NCBI GenBank assembly: GCA_014360685.1
Contig: JACIXB010000017.1
Location: 62,001-126,000, forward strand
DNA: 64,000 bases
Direction of reading: 5' to 3'
DNA from: Actinomycetota bacterium
GTDB taxonomy: Bacteria; Actinomycetota; Geothermincolia; Geothermincolales; RBG-13-55-18
A program made the translations under genes and the position numbers. Shown here in pieces: positions 42,189 through 50,677 of the stretch. The notes under the pieces are model-generated. The model made no database searches. It worked only from the letters and a program-made list of their open reading frames with translations, and was not told the DNA's origin. The first letter of the stretch is position 1. Every line of letters starts with the position of its first letter.

Positions 42189-42208
42189 GTTAGTAAATAT
42201 TAACTAAC
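42189..42208. promoter_or_regulatory. TetR-type operator palindrome
   Basis: GTTAGTAAATATTAACTAAC is a 20-base dyad with six perfect terminal pairs and only two mismatched pairs inside. It lies just upstream of the TetR gene in AT-rich DNA and overlaps a plausible minus-strand -10 (TAATAT). Confidence 0.6.
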
Positions 42209-42313
42209 ATATATCACGGCTGGTTAAGGGGCGTCAACGTGTCGGGGTATGAGGCGCCATGCCGTGGGATCATCGTAGCAACGTGGAGAATAAGCAGGTT
42301 TAACCAGACGGTG

Positions 42314-42440
42314 GATGTTATACGTTTCGGTAGGCGCTTTTAAGGTGGAAAAAGCTTGAGAGACCACCTTATCATCGATGCTGTATCGTTTCCGTAGGCG
42401 CTTTTTGGGTTGAAAAAGTACGAGAGACCACCCTATCATC
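42314..42440. repeat. tandem pair of 64-bp units, also beside a transposase remnant
   Basis: Two related units (42314-42376 and 42377-42440) share GTTTC-GTAGGCGCTTTT, a short CTTTTT/AAAAAG hairpin, and GAGAGACCACC-TATCATC. A third copy lies at 52798-52861 immediately before the transposase remnant. The conservation covers the whole unit, so these are not CRISPR repeats with unique spacers. They look like solo ends of that insertion sequence. Confidence 0.8.
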
Positions 42441-42549
42441 CTGGTTGTTGCGGCGCGGGCTGGAAATGGTATATTCTTTTTCATCCGCACGGCTCGTCGG
42501 TAAGAGTATCGGACACGATGTGTCACGGAGCAGAGCAGGGAGGTGCTGG

Positions 42550-43497
42550 ATGTCCGTCGTCGCCGTCACGGGGTGTTCCGGCTACATAGGTTCCAGGTTG
42601 CTGCACTTCATGGACCGCAGCGACAAGGTGGAGAAGATCCTGGGGATCGACCTGAATCCGCCCCGATACCAGAGCCCCAAGATGGATTTCCAGAGGCTGG
42701 ACGTGCGTGATCCCCGCCTCACCAACCTCTTCGTGCTCAACGAGGTGCAGACGGTGGTGCACCTGGCCTTCATCGTCAACCCCCTCCACGACGACCGGCT
42801 GATGCACGATATCGACGTCAACGGAACCCGCAACGTCCTGGCCGCCACCGCCGCCTGCGGGGCCCGGCACCTGGTCATCGCCTCCTCGAGCTCCGCCTTC
42901 GGGGCCTTTCCGGACAACCCGGAGTGGCTGACGGAGAAGGACCATCCAAGGCGCATGCCCAATTACACCTACGCCTCGGACAAGTACGAGGTGGAGATGA
43001 TCTGTCGCCTCTTCAAGGACGACCACCCCGAGGTGAAGATGGCCTTGGTCAGGCCCTGCATCGTCTACGGCCCCAACGTGGATAACTATCTCTCGCGCTT
43101 CATCATCCGGCTGCCCTTCTTCCCCGCCGTGGGCGACGAGCGCCCGGAGATGCAGTTCGTGCACGAGGACGACACCGCAGAGGTCTTCATGCGCGTCCTG
43201 GAGTTGGAGGCGGAGGGCTTCTTCCACGCCTGCGGGGAGGGGACCATCAACGTGGAGGAGATCGCCGAGCTGGCGGGCAAGCGCTTAATCCCCCTCCCAC
43301 CCGCGATCGCCTATCCGGTCATCGACCTCCTGTGGAAGCTGCGCGCCCCGCTCATCGAGGGTCCCTCGGGGATGCTGGACTTCATCCGCTACCGCTGGAC
43401 CATCTCCGACGCGCTGACCCGCGAGGCCCTGGAGCTGGGGCCCCGCATGAGCAGCCGCGAGGTGGTCAAGCTGATGATCGAGACCCATCGTCAGTAG
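42550..43497 (+). CDS. NAD-dependent epimerase/dehydratase (extended SDR)
   Basis: A 315-residue extended short-chain dehydrogenase. The nucleotide-binding TGCSGYIGSRL is at residues 7-17. The active-site region is SSSSAFGAF with YTYASDKYE providing Y-x3-K. LVRPCIVYGPN is typical of nucleotide-sugar epimerases and dehydratases. The substrate is not evident. ATG 42550 lies six bases after GGGAGG (42538-42543). The repeat pair sits just upstream. Confidence 0.88.
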   Translation: MSVVAVTGCSGYIGSRLLHFMDRSDKVEKILGIDLNPPRYQSPKMDFQRLDVRDPRLTNLFVLNEVQTVVHLAFIVNPLHDDRLMHDIDVNGTRNVLAATAACGARHLVIASSSSAFGAFPDNPEWLTEKDHPRRMPNYTYASDKYEVEMICRLFKDDHPEVKMALVRPCIVYGPNVDNYLSRFIIRLPFFPAVGDERPEMQFVHEDDTAEVFMRVLELEAEGFFHACGEGTINVEEIAELAGKRLIPLPPAIAYPVIDLLWKLRAPLIEGPSGMLDFIRYRWTISDALTREALELGPRMSSREVVKLMIETHRQ

Positions 43498-43874
43498 CCC
43501 GCGATAGATTGGCGCCCGGGCTCCGGCGTGTCCAGGCGGCCCGGAGCGGGGCTTGCGCGGCGGCGGGAAGACGGTCTCCATCTCCCGGATACCGGGATAG
43601 ATTACAACGGTTACGGCGGCGAACGAATGGCGCTGCCTTGGTCATGGTGAATGGGCCACCATTAGGGGTATGCTCTTGAAGAGATAACGCGTCACGTGAA
43701 AAAGCGGCTTCAATGTGGCGGTTCGCAACATGGCCCCGGCCGCCTCGGGGGAAGAGGATGGGACATCGCTGGAAAAGCGACTTTAAGAGGGCAGGTAACG
43801 AAAAAGCGAGAGCCGCGTCGGTTGATGGAGGTTGAGCTTTTGCGCGGCAAGCGACCTTGAGAAGGGGGCGGCGG
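43498..43874. other. intergenic stretch, no gene seen
   Basis: About 375 bases. A TAACGAAAAAGCGAGAG segment and short GC-rich hairpins are present, but no gene or known RNA was recognised. Confidence 0.4.
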
Positions 43875-44186
43875 TTGGGCGTACTCGGTTTTTTCAAACG
43901 TAGGCCGAAGGAAGAGGTGGTATTCACCGGGGAAAGGACGGAGGCCGAACTGGTGGTCAACCTGCTGCGGGAGGAGGGGTTCCATCCCCTGCTGTGGGCC
44001 GACCTTCCCACCCCCCTCTACGCCGGTCCCATAGGGATGGCCCGCGTGGTGGTCCCTCCGGGGGAAGGGGACGGCGCCAGGTCCTTCTTGAGCGCCCTTG
44101 GGGGTCCCTCGGCGGGGGAAGAGGTGGATCCCGGATTGGAGGGGGAGGAAGGGGAAGCCAGGGATGAGGACCCCGCGCAGCGATGA
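43875..44186 (+). CDS. DUF2007-like small protein
   Basis: A 103-residue protein whose core (VVFTGERTEAELVVNLLREEG, then VVVPPGEGDGARSFL) resembles the DUF2007 putative signal-transducing fold, a ferredoxin-like domain of about 70 residues. The TTG at 43875 follows AGAAGGGGG and yields the natural N-terminus MGVLGFFKRR. The acidic C-terminus is low complexity. Function is unknown. Confidence 0.65.
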   Translation: MGVLGFFKRRPKEEVVFTGERTEAELVVNLLREEGFHPLLWADLPTPLYAGPIGMARVVVPPGEGDGARSFLSALGGPSAGEEVDPGLEGEEGEARDEDPAQR

Positions 44187-44354
44187 TCCCGGCGCGGTTT
44201 GCCTTCGCCAAAGGCAGCGCACCCAGCTTCTTTGGAGCCGCACCGACCGTATCCGGGAAGGCCGGTATGGGTATCCTTCAGCGCGTTTCTCGATTCTCAA
44301 CGGAATATTTTCCAAAGGCCGGGCGGGGAAAGCGTGAGCGGGGCCGCCCCTCTT

Positions 44355-44912
44355 TCACGCCTCCCCTTTTTTCAGGAGTTCCCGTAAGGAAGCGGTGAAA
44401 TCGGCCTGGAGAGCCCGGTCGAACTCGCCCAACCACGAAAACACGTAATCGCGGTCCCAATCGGGGTTTTTGGCCAGGACCCTTTCCGCGTCCTCCAGGT
44501 CCCGTGGCCTCCCGGCGATCACCTTGTGAATGATCAGATCCTCCAAGGAGGCGAACCTAACTTCCGCGTCTCCTATCCTGACCGCCCTGGCCCTGCGCAG
44601 CGCCTGCTCCTCGTAAGGTGACTGGGAGAAGATGAAGTCCACCCGTATGCCGGATTTTTCCTCGCTGCAGGGCAAAACAAAGGTCTTCCTGGCGAAATCG
44701 ATGGGGTCCCCGATCAGGATCCTGAGGTCGAGCTCTTCGGCCAAGGCCACCACTTCCCCCGCCCTTTCGGGGCTTATCCCCAGTGTGATGTCGATGTCCC
44801 TGGTCAGCCTGGGCTCGCCATAGAGGAGAACCGCTTGCCCCCCGATGACCATGTAGGGGATTCCCCTTCGGTCAAGCCGGCGCGCCGTTCTGGCCAGGAG
44901 CTCCTTGAACAC
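44355..44912 (-). CDS. AbiEii/MNT-type nucleotidyltransferase
   Basis: A 185-residue nucleotidyltransferase. The core YMVIGGQAVLLYGEPRLTRD-ID (G-G-x-A, then D-I-D-I-T) is the AbiEii/DUF6036 pattern of GSx-DxD-type enzymes. VDFIFSQSPYE and ASLEDLIIHK follow. Many such genes are toxins paired with a small upstream protein. The GTG start at 44912 lies inside the end of the preceding gene (41-base overlap), so the pair is coupled. Confidence 0.85.
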   Translation of the reverse strand: MFKELLARTARRLDRRGIPYMVIGGQAVLLYGEPRLTRDIDITLGISPERAGEVVALAEELDLRILIGDPIDFARKTFVLPCSEEKSGIRVDFIFSQSPYEEQALRRARAVRIGDAEVRFASLEDLIIHKVIAGRPRDLEDAERVLAKNPDWDRDYVFSWLGEFDRALQADFTASLRELLKKGEA

Positions 44913-45102
44913 TGTTGATGACCCTTGCTATCCTCAGGTCCACGTCGATGCCCTCAAGGGGTTGGGACGGTGGGAGTGCCCGCAGGAGGATGGCCTCCTC
45001 CCACATGGCGTCGAGAATATGGAATTTTTTCTCCAGGCTGGTCCTGTCGCTTGTCAGCAGTTCCCTCTCCCATCTTTCCAGTAATTCCCTGTCTTCGATC
45101 AT
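44872..45102 (-). CDS. partner protein of the nucleotidyltransferase (possible antitoxin)
   Basis: A 76-residue helical protein (ELLERWERELLTSDRTS, ILDAMWEEAILL, IDVDLRIARVINSV) of the type usually encoded just before AbiEii-like nucleotidyltransferases. It has no DNA-binding motif. An antitoxin or chaperone role is inference from the coupled arrangement. Confidence 0.75.
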   Translation of the reverse strand: MIEDRELLERWERELLTSDRTSLEKKFHILDAMWEEAILLRALPPSQPLEGIDVDLRIARVINSVQGAPGQNGAPA

Positions 45103-45726
45103 AGCCGCCCCCGTCGTTAACGGCGTGATCTAGCTCGTTTCCCGGTTTTCATTATAACCTTTCCGGCCCGTTTAGAGTATGGAATTTCCAGGGGTTTCCA
45201 AGGCCGCTTATGGGATCCGGCGGGGAATTTCCTTCGCCGCAGAAAGGCAAAAGAAAAAGCGAGCATTGCCGCCGGGAACCGAAGGGGGATGGGTGGTGCG
45301 ATTGCCTCGACCCCGCGGGCAGGGTCCAGTGGAAGGGGCAAATCGAGAATCGCCTGCTCCTGAAGGTCGCTCCACGCGGTCAAGTGCCAGGAGGGTGATG
45401 CGCGCCCCTTTCCGGCGGGAGCGACGAGGGATGGGCGTTTCCTGTCCGCGGCTTATCTGCGGGAACGGTCTCTTCATCCGGGATGGTGCGAAATGGACGC
45501 GGGATGGGCGCTTCCTTTCCGCCATGCTGCCGGACTGCACGACGACCCCCGGAGCGGGGCGGCCCTCACCTTCCCCCGGGCCGCGGGAAAGTGGGAAAAG
45601 GCGGCGGATAACCTTTCGCTGCTCCAAGAGGCGGAAAAGGTTTCCCCTCTGTAAAGGGGGACGAAAACTTCGCCTAACCCCTACCCATACCCTCGCGCCG
45701 TTCCAAAGCCGTTTGCCGGGAAACCC
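45103..45726. other. intergenic stretch, no credible gene
   Basis: About 620 bases. A plus-strand frame of 225 codons runs through it, but it is rich in Arg, Pro and Gly, lacks conserved motifs and enters an opposite-strand gene. It is rejected as a gene. No repeat or RNA was recognised. Confidence 0.5.
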
Positions 45727-45936
45727 TCAGGATACGGCGGCCGCCTTTTCCGCCTTGGGAAGGCGCAGGAGGGGGACCAGGACGAAGACCCCGAAGACCG
45801 CGGTAAGGGCTGCGAACAGCTTGGGGTTCTTGCCCCGCTTCGAGGCGGCCAGGTAGGCGATGGGGGCCTCCACGGCGTGCATCAGGGCCAGGGACCGCAA
45901 CGCCTTCTTCACCTTCTCGTTCTTGAGCAGTTCCAT
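45727..45936 (-). CDS. small membrane protein, unknown function
   Basis: A 69-residue protein with two hydrophobic stretches (LALMHAVEAPIAYLAA and FAALTAVFGVFVLVPLLRL) linked by a basic turn. It resembles short DUF-type actinobacterial membrane proteins. ATG 45936 has GGGGAGGGAAG just upstream, better placed than the ATG 18 bases before. Confidence 0.65.
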   Translation of the reverse strand: MELLKNEKVKKALRSLALMHAVEAPIAYLAASKRGKNPKLFAALTAVFGVFVLVPLLRLPKAEKAAAVS

Positions 45937-46255
45937 CTCTTCCCTCCCCTTCACGCGTCAGAACCCTTGATTATCCATGGATGACAACCATGCAGCGGCA
46001 GGCCGGCGGCGCGATCCAGGCGAGTTCCGGCTCCTCCGCCTCCCCTGCACCCCCGTGAGAAGCGCCTTTATTTTCCGCTCAACCTGGCGCCCTGGATGAT
46101 AAGCACCTTTTCCGAGCGAGGCCCGCCCTGGCAAGAATTGTATCATCCGCCCCCGCCTGCGGGCAGGGAGGCGAGAACTTGACCGATGTTATATCCCCTT
46201 CCCCGGGATAAGGTAAAATCGTGTTTGAGGAAGGGAAGGGAGGAAGAGACGGCAC

Positions 46256-47740
46256 ATGAGCGACCTGAACCGGAAACTGCGGGCCATCTACCAGGCTATC
46301 GAGGACAGCGGGCTGTACATCAACCTCAACCACGACGTCCGTTTCCACGAGAAAAAGGAGGTGCCTCTCAACCTCAACGAGACGGAGTCCATCGTCCTGG
46401 CCGAGGAGAGCTACAACTCCCCCCTCTTATTCGCCCTGCTCACCTCGGTGCTGCGCAACGGGACCATGATCCTCTACGGGTCGCCGGGCTCGGGGAAGAC
46501 CACCTCGGCGGAGTTCGTGGGGGCCTTCGTCCACGGCACGCTGCTCCGGGAGACCTTCGGGGACGGGAGCGGGGATTTCAAGGTCATGGAGGCCATCCAC
46601 GAGGCCACCATCCACGGACACCACGAGCTCACCGAGGAGAAGATGATCGGCCGTCCCCACTTGGGAAAGCTGATGCGCGACGGCGAGGAGGAGATCATCC
46701 CCCGCAAGTTCATGCTCTCCCCCTTCCGTATGGTGGACGAGGTCAACCGCCTCACCCCGGGGCGCACCAACAACCTCCTGGAGATGATGGACCGCGGCTT
46801 CTCCGTCTACGGGGACACCAAGATCTACGCCGCGGAGGGGGCCACCTTCCTCACCGCCAACTTCCGGGACGTGGCCTCCTCGGACCTCACCCCTCCCTTC
46901 CTGGACCGCATCGACGTGGGGGTCTTCGCCCCCACCCTCAACCCCTATTTCCTGGAGATGGCCGGGGGAGGGGAGGACCGCAAGCTCACCGGGGACGAGG
47001 AGGCCCTGGTGGCCAGGCTCCGCGGGGAGATCGGGGTGGAGCTCACGGCGAGGGATTTCGAGACCATACGGGAGGAGATCGCCGCCGTGCGCGTCGAGCC
47101 GGAAGCCCTATATATCCTGTACAACTTCATCTCCGAGCTCAACGGCTGCGCCCTGGCCTCCCCGGACATCGAGCGCAAGAGCAAGGGGTTCGCCTGGTTC
47201 GTCAAGCCCCCGGTGCTCTGCGCCCAGGTGGACGACGGGGGCATGGCCGGGGGAGGCCACCTGGGAGGCTGCCACTACCACAACACGGAGAACATCTGCT
47301 ACAAGACGGAAAACGAGGTCAGCGTGCGGGCCGGCAAGACCATCGAGCGTTACGCCAAGGCCCTGGCCTGGTTCCGCGGAAAGGAGAAAGCGGGGCTGGA
47401 GGACGTGGAGGCGGTGGTCCCCTACGTCCTGTGGTTCAAGCTCATACCCACCGACCGCGCCTGGGCGGAACGGCCGGAGTTCATGAACGACCGCATCGCC
47501 CTGGTCAAGGACCTCTTCGAGACCTCGCGGAACCATTACCTGAAGAGCCGGCGCATGATCAAGACCCTGGACGCGGTGCTGGACCTCTACGAGAGGGCCA
47601 TCCACGGGGAGAAGGTGGACCCGGAGATGGTGCTCGAGGCCCTGGCCTCGCTGAAGAGCTACGACTCGCCGGCCAAGTACCCCATCGCCACCATGCTCCG
47701 CCAGGTTTACCGCGAGCTGGAACGCCAGGCGGCGAGATGA
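46256..47740 (+). CDS. MoxR-type AAA+ ATPase
   Basis: A 494-residue AAA+ protein of the MoxR/RavA-related group. Walker A GSPGSGKTT is near residue 75, MVDEVNRLTP is the Walker-B region, and FLTANFRDV the sensor. A long C-terminal extension (about 300-494) includes a CHYHN segment with nearby cysteines (NICYKTE), not usual for MoxR. MoxR ATPases act as chaperones paired with VWA proteins, and the next gene encodes one. Upstream TTGACC and TAAAAT elements exist but are not correctly spaced. Confidence 0.88.
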   Translation: MSDLNRKLRAIYQAIEDSGLYINLNHDVRFHEKKEVPLNLNETESIVLAEESYNSPLLFALLTSVLRNGTMILYGSPGSGKTTSAEFVGAFVHGTLLRETFGDGSGDFKVMEAIHEATIHGHHELTEEKMIGRPHLGKLMRDGEEEIIPRKFMLSPFRMVDEVNRLTPGRTNNLLEMMDRGFSVYGDTKIYAAEGATFLTANFRDVASSDLTPPFLDRIDVGVFAPTLNPYFLEMAGGGEDRKLTGDEEALVARLRGEIGVELTARDFETIREEIAAVRVEPEALYILYNFISELNGCALASPDIERKSKGFAWFVKPPVLCAQVDDGGMAGGGHLGGCHYHNTENICYKTENEVSVRAGKTIERYAKALAWFRGKEKAGLEDVEAVVPYVLWFKLIPTDRAWAERPEFMNDRIALVKDLFETSRNHYLKSRRMIKTLDAVLDLYERAIHGEKVDPEMVLEALASLKSYDSPAKYPIATMLRQVYRELERQAAR

Positions 47741-47920
47741 AATGCTTGAATGTCCTCATCAAGGAAATGATAATAGGGCATTTTCTGGGAAAAAGGACCT
47801 TCGGGGTGTTTGAGGGCGGAGGCGGATATGGAGGGTGGGAATCCCGCGGTCGTCGGTATTCAAGGGAGCATGCCGGCGTGAAGGCCTCGCCCCGAGTGGT
47901 GAAGGCGGGAGGATCCTGAA

Positions 47921-49510
47921 GTGCGCATCCTGGGAGTGGAGCTGGAGGAGGTGCTGGAGAGGGCGCGGGCCTTCTGCGGGTACCCACGCATCATGGACCC
48001 CGAGTTCGTCCTCAACCCGGCCTCCCATCCCCACGCCGCCAAGCTAAAGGACCAGTACGGTTTCTGGGAACCCTCGGAGAACCGCGTCTACATCAATGTG
48101 CCCGAGGTACTGGAAAAACTTGGTATCCAGAACCTGGAGGGGGTCCTGGTCTACCAGCTGCTGCACTACGCCCTGGCCCCCTTCGACATGCGCACCGCCC
48201 TGCGGCTCACCGCCTCGGCCAAGCTGGCCCTGGAGGAGGTCAAGGACCGCGGACGACCGGTCACCTTCCAGGAGGCCATGTCCATCCAGCGCCTCTTCTG
48301 CGACCTGGTCAACGTGACCTACGCGGCGCGCAGCGGGATGAAGGAGGAGATGATCTCCCTCTACCGGGCCCTGGACCGGGCCAAGGGCTGGAAGCAGAGC
48401 AGGATGTGGAAGTTCCTCCTGTGCTGCTTCGAGGAGATGTGGGAGGCCCCCGAGGCGCTCATCGGGAGGGTACCCGTGGAGATGCGCGACGACGCCCGCC
48501 GCCTGGCCTCCCGGGTGTTGGACCGCCCCTTCGCCGCCGCGGGATGGGAGCAGAAGGTGCGTTTCCTGGTCGGCTACCTGCACAAGTACTACGAGGACCC
48601 GGCGGAGATGGACGAGAGCCGGCTCATGGACCACGGGATCGACGAGCTGCGTTCCCGCTCCCCGGAGGAGGCCTTCCGCTCCCTGGCCCTGGAGATGGGC
48701 ATGCAGGACTTCAAGGAGCTGGTGGGAGGGCTGGGGGCGGGCACGGAGACCCAGGCCCTGGTGTGGTATTACCGCGACCTCTCCCGCCGCTACGAGGTGC
48801 GCTTCCGGCCGGTGCGCAGCGAGGCGGGAGAGGAGATCCCCCACGCCCCGTTGGCCTGGGGGATGGCCGATCCCTTCGAGAGGCTGGATCTCCCCTACAC
48901 CCTGTACACGGCGGGGAAGGCCATCCCCACCCTGACCACCAAGCAGTGGGAGAAAGTGCGCATGGAGGTGATCACCCGGCGTCGGACCCCGCCGGACGTG
49001 ATCATCATCCTGGACGCCTCCGGGTCCATGACCAACCCCGCCTCCGAGGTGGCCAACGCCGTGCTGGCCGGTTTCGTCATGGCCCGCAGCGCCGGTAACC
49101 TGGGGGCCAAGGTGGGGCTGGTGGTCTACTCCGACCAGCAGCGCTCCCTGGTGGTGGAGCCGGTGTGGGACATCCGCAGGGTGGAGGAGGGTCTGGTCAC
49201 CTACTACGGCGGGGGAACGGTCTTCCCGGTGCGGGAGTTCCGATACCTGGCCTCCTTGGAGCCGCACCGCCCCAAGCACTTTTGCCTCATCTCGGACACG
49301 GAGATCACCAACATCGTGGAGGCCTCGGAACACCTGGGGGAAGCCCTGCACATGCATCCCGAGAACTCGGGTTCCGTGTTCCTCATCGACCAGGCCTACA
49401 GCGAGAAGGCGGAGTTGATCCGGCAGGCGGGATACGAGGTGTTCCCCGTGTCGCGGGGAGAGGACCTGGTGCGCATCGTGGCCGGCAAAGCCCACGACCT
49501 CTACACTTGA
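47921..49510 (+). CDS. VWA-domain protein partner of MoxR
   Basis: A 529-residue protein. A long N-terminal helical region precedes a von Willebrand A domain with the MIDAS motif DVIIILDASGSMTNPASE near residue 362 and later YYGGGTVF and LISDTEITN segments. The GTG start is seven bases from GGGAGG. MoxR/VWA pairs assist assembly or activation of cofactor enzymes or membrane complexes. The stop codon lies within a CTGACCCC-type repeat, so the insertion abuts the 3' end. Confidence 0.87.
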   Translation: MRILGVELEEVLERARAFCGYPRIMDPEFVLNPASHPHAAKLKDQYGFWEPSENRVYINVPEVLEKLGIQNLEGVLVYQLLHYALAPFDMRTALRLTASAKLALEEVKDRGRPVTFQEAMSIQRLFCDLVNVTYAARSGMKEEMISLYRALDRAKGWKQSRMWKFLLCCFEEMWEAPEALIGRVPVEMRDDARRLASRVLDRPFAAAGWEQKVRFLVGYLHKYYEDPAEMDESRLMDHGIDELRSRSPEEAFRSLALEMGMQDFKELVGGLGAGTETQALVWYYRDLSRRYEVRFRPVRSEAGEEIPHAPLAWGMADPFERLDLPYTLYTAGKAIPTLTTKQWEKVRMEVITRRRTPPDVIIILDASGSMTNPASEVANAVLAGFVMARSAGNLGAKVGLVVYSDQQRSLVVEPVWDIRRVEEGLVTYYGGGTVFPVREFRYLASLEPHRPKHFCLISDTEITNIVEASEHLGEALHMHPENSGSVFLIDQAYSEKAELIRQAGYEVFPVSRGEDLVRIVAGKAHDLYT

Positions 49511-49572
49511 AATGGGGTCAGTCCCTTACCATGTCCAACGCAATGAAATGGGGTCAGTCCCTTACCATGTCC
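49509..49572. repeat. two copies of GAAATGGGGTCAGTCCCTTA repeat
   Basis: GAAATGGGGTCAGTCCCTTA followed by CCATGTCC occurs at 49509-49536 and 49545-49572. It is the reverse complement of the GGGACTGACCCC family. The VWA stop codon lies inside the first copy. Confidence 0.9.
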
Positions 49573-49686
49573 GACCCAAGACGGGTCAAGGGGACGGGCC
49601 CGTACCTGGCCGGAGAAGGAGTATGAAACGGATCGGCTGGGCTCGAGGGAGAACAGGCGGATGGGGATGAAACCGGAGAGGAGCGC

Positions 49687-50535
49687 ATGGTGAGGCTGCC
49701 GCGGTCGGTGTTCGGGGAGGGGCCGGAGTCCCTGAGGGAGATACTGGAAGCCAACCGGCAGGAGGAAGAGGCTCGCCGGGAGCGCTTTCGGGACTTCTCC
49801 CTGGAGGACTTCTTCCTCAACCTTCGTTCCCGTGACCGGCTCAGCAAGGCGAGGGTGCGACAGGCCCTTCCCACGCAGGACGACCGGGAGGTCGTCGAGC
49901 TGGCACGCCGCCTGATGCGCGAGGCCTCGGAGGATTACCTGAAGCTGCGCATGCAATGGCAGCGCGAAGCGGTGGGCTACCTTTCCAGCCTGGGCATGGA
50001 AGCATATTCCAGGACCGATGGCGGCCGCTTCGAGGTACCGGACGGGTTGGATTACGTGGGCATGCAGGCTGAGGGAACCCCGGAAAGGCCGCTCCTGGTG
50101 AAGGCGGGACGGCTGGGCAATTTCGCCGGGATGAAGGCCAGGTATCTTCATATACAGGCGCAAGCGGTGGGTGACTACTGCCTGCGCAGGGCTGCCCACT
50201 GCCGCCTGGAGGTGGGGACGGCGGGGAAGTGCCTGGGGGAGGAAGGGGAGGACCTCCACCTGCAGGCCAGGGAGGCGGGAGACTGGCTGATGCTCAAATC
50301 CAGGCGCTGCCGGGTTTCAGCCTACAAGGTGGGAAGGCTGGCAGGCCTTGATTCCCAGGAGCTGGAAATGCACTGCCACCTGGCCGGCGCGGAGCTGGGC
50401 GCCCGTGCCCGGGACGCGGTCATCTACGTCTACAGCGAGGCCAGGAGCCTGGGGTTGCGGGGAAGCGGGGTCATCTACCTGCGCCACGGCTCCCCACCTT
50501 GGCGCACCACTTTCCGCGTGGAGCGTATGAAATGA
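49687..50535 (+). CDS. beta-repeat protein of the MoxR-VWA cluster, function unknown
   Basis: A 282-residue protein. Residues about 1-110 are a charged helical region. The rest is a series of short beta-type repeats with Gly, Cys and Leu spacing (GNFAGMKARYLHIQAQAVGD, HCRLEVGTAGKCLGEE, WLMLKSRRCRVSAYKVG), suggesting a beta-helix or bactofilin-like fold. I do not recognise the family. It follows the MoxR and VWA genes, separated only by the repeat, and may be their client or scaffold. ATG 49687 has GAGAGGAG upstream. Confidence 0.6.
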   Translation: MVRLPRSVFGEGPESLREILEANRQEEEARRERFRDFSLEDFFLNLRSRDRLSKARVRQALPTQDDREVVELARRLMREASEDYLKLRMQWQREAVGYLSSLGMEAYSRTDGGRFEVPDGLDYVGMQAEGTPERPLLVKAGRLGNFAGMKARYLHIQAQAVGDYCLRRAAHCRLEVGTAGKCLGEEGEDLHLQAREAGDWLMLKSRRCRVSAYKVGRLAGLDSQELEMHCHLAGAELGARARDAVIYVYSEARSLGLRGSGVIYLRHGSPPWRTTFRVERMK

Positions 50536-50677
50536 GAAGGAGAGCCCGGATTGAATAGGCGGCAACGCGAGGCCGGTATTCGTCAGCCGGGGCAAGGGAG
50601 TGGGCGGCGATCCAGGCAATGTGAATCGGCAAAGGCGGTAATTATCGGAAGGTGATACGAAAGGACGGTGATGGGCC

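Noticed and set aside
42314-42440. Two similar repeats with a spacer resembled a mini-CRISPR array
   Set aside because: Conservation covers the whole 64-bp unit, including the would-be spacer, and a third copy lies by a transposase remnant.
45179-45856. 225-codon plus-strand open frame
   Set aside because: It is rich in Arg, Pro and Gly, lacks conserved motifs, and runs antisense into a better-supported small gene.
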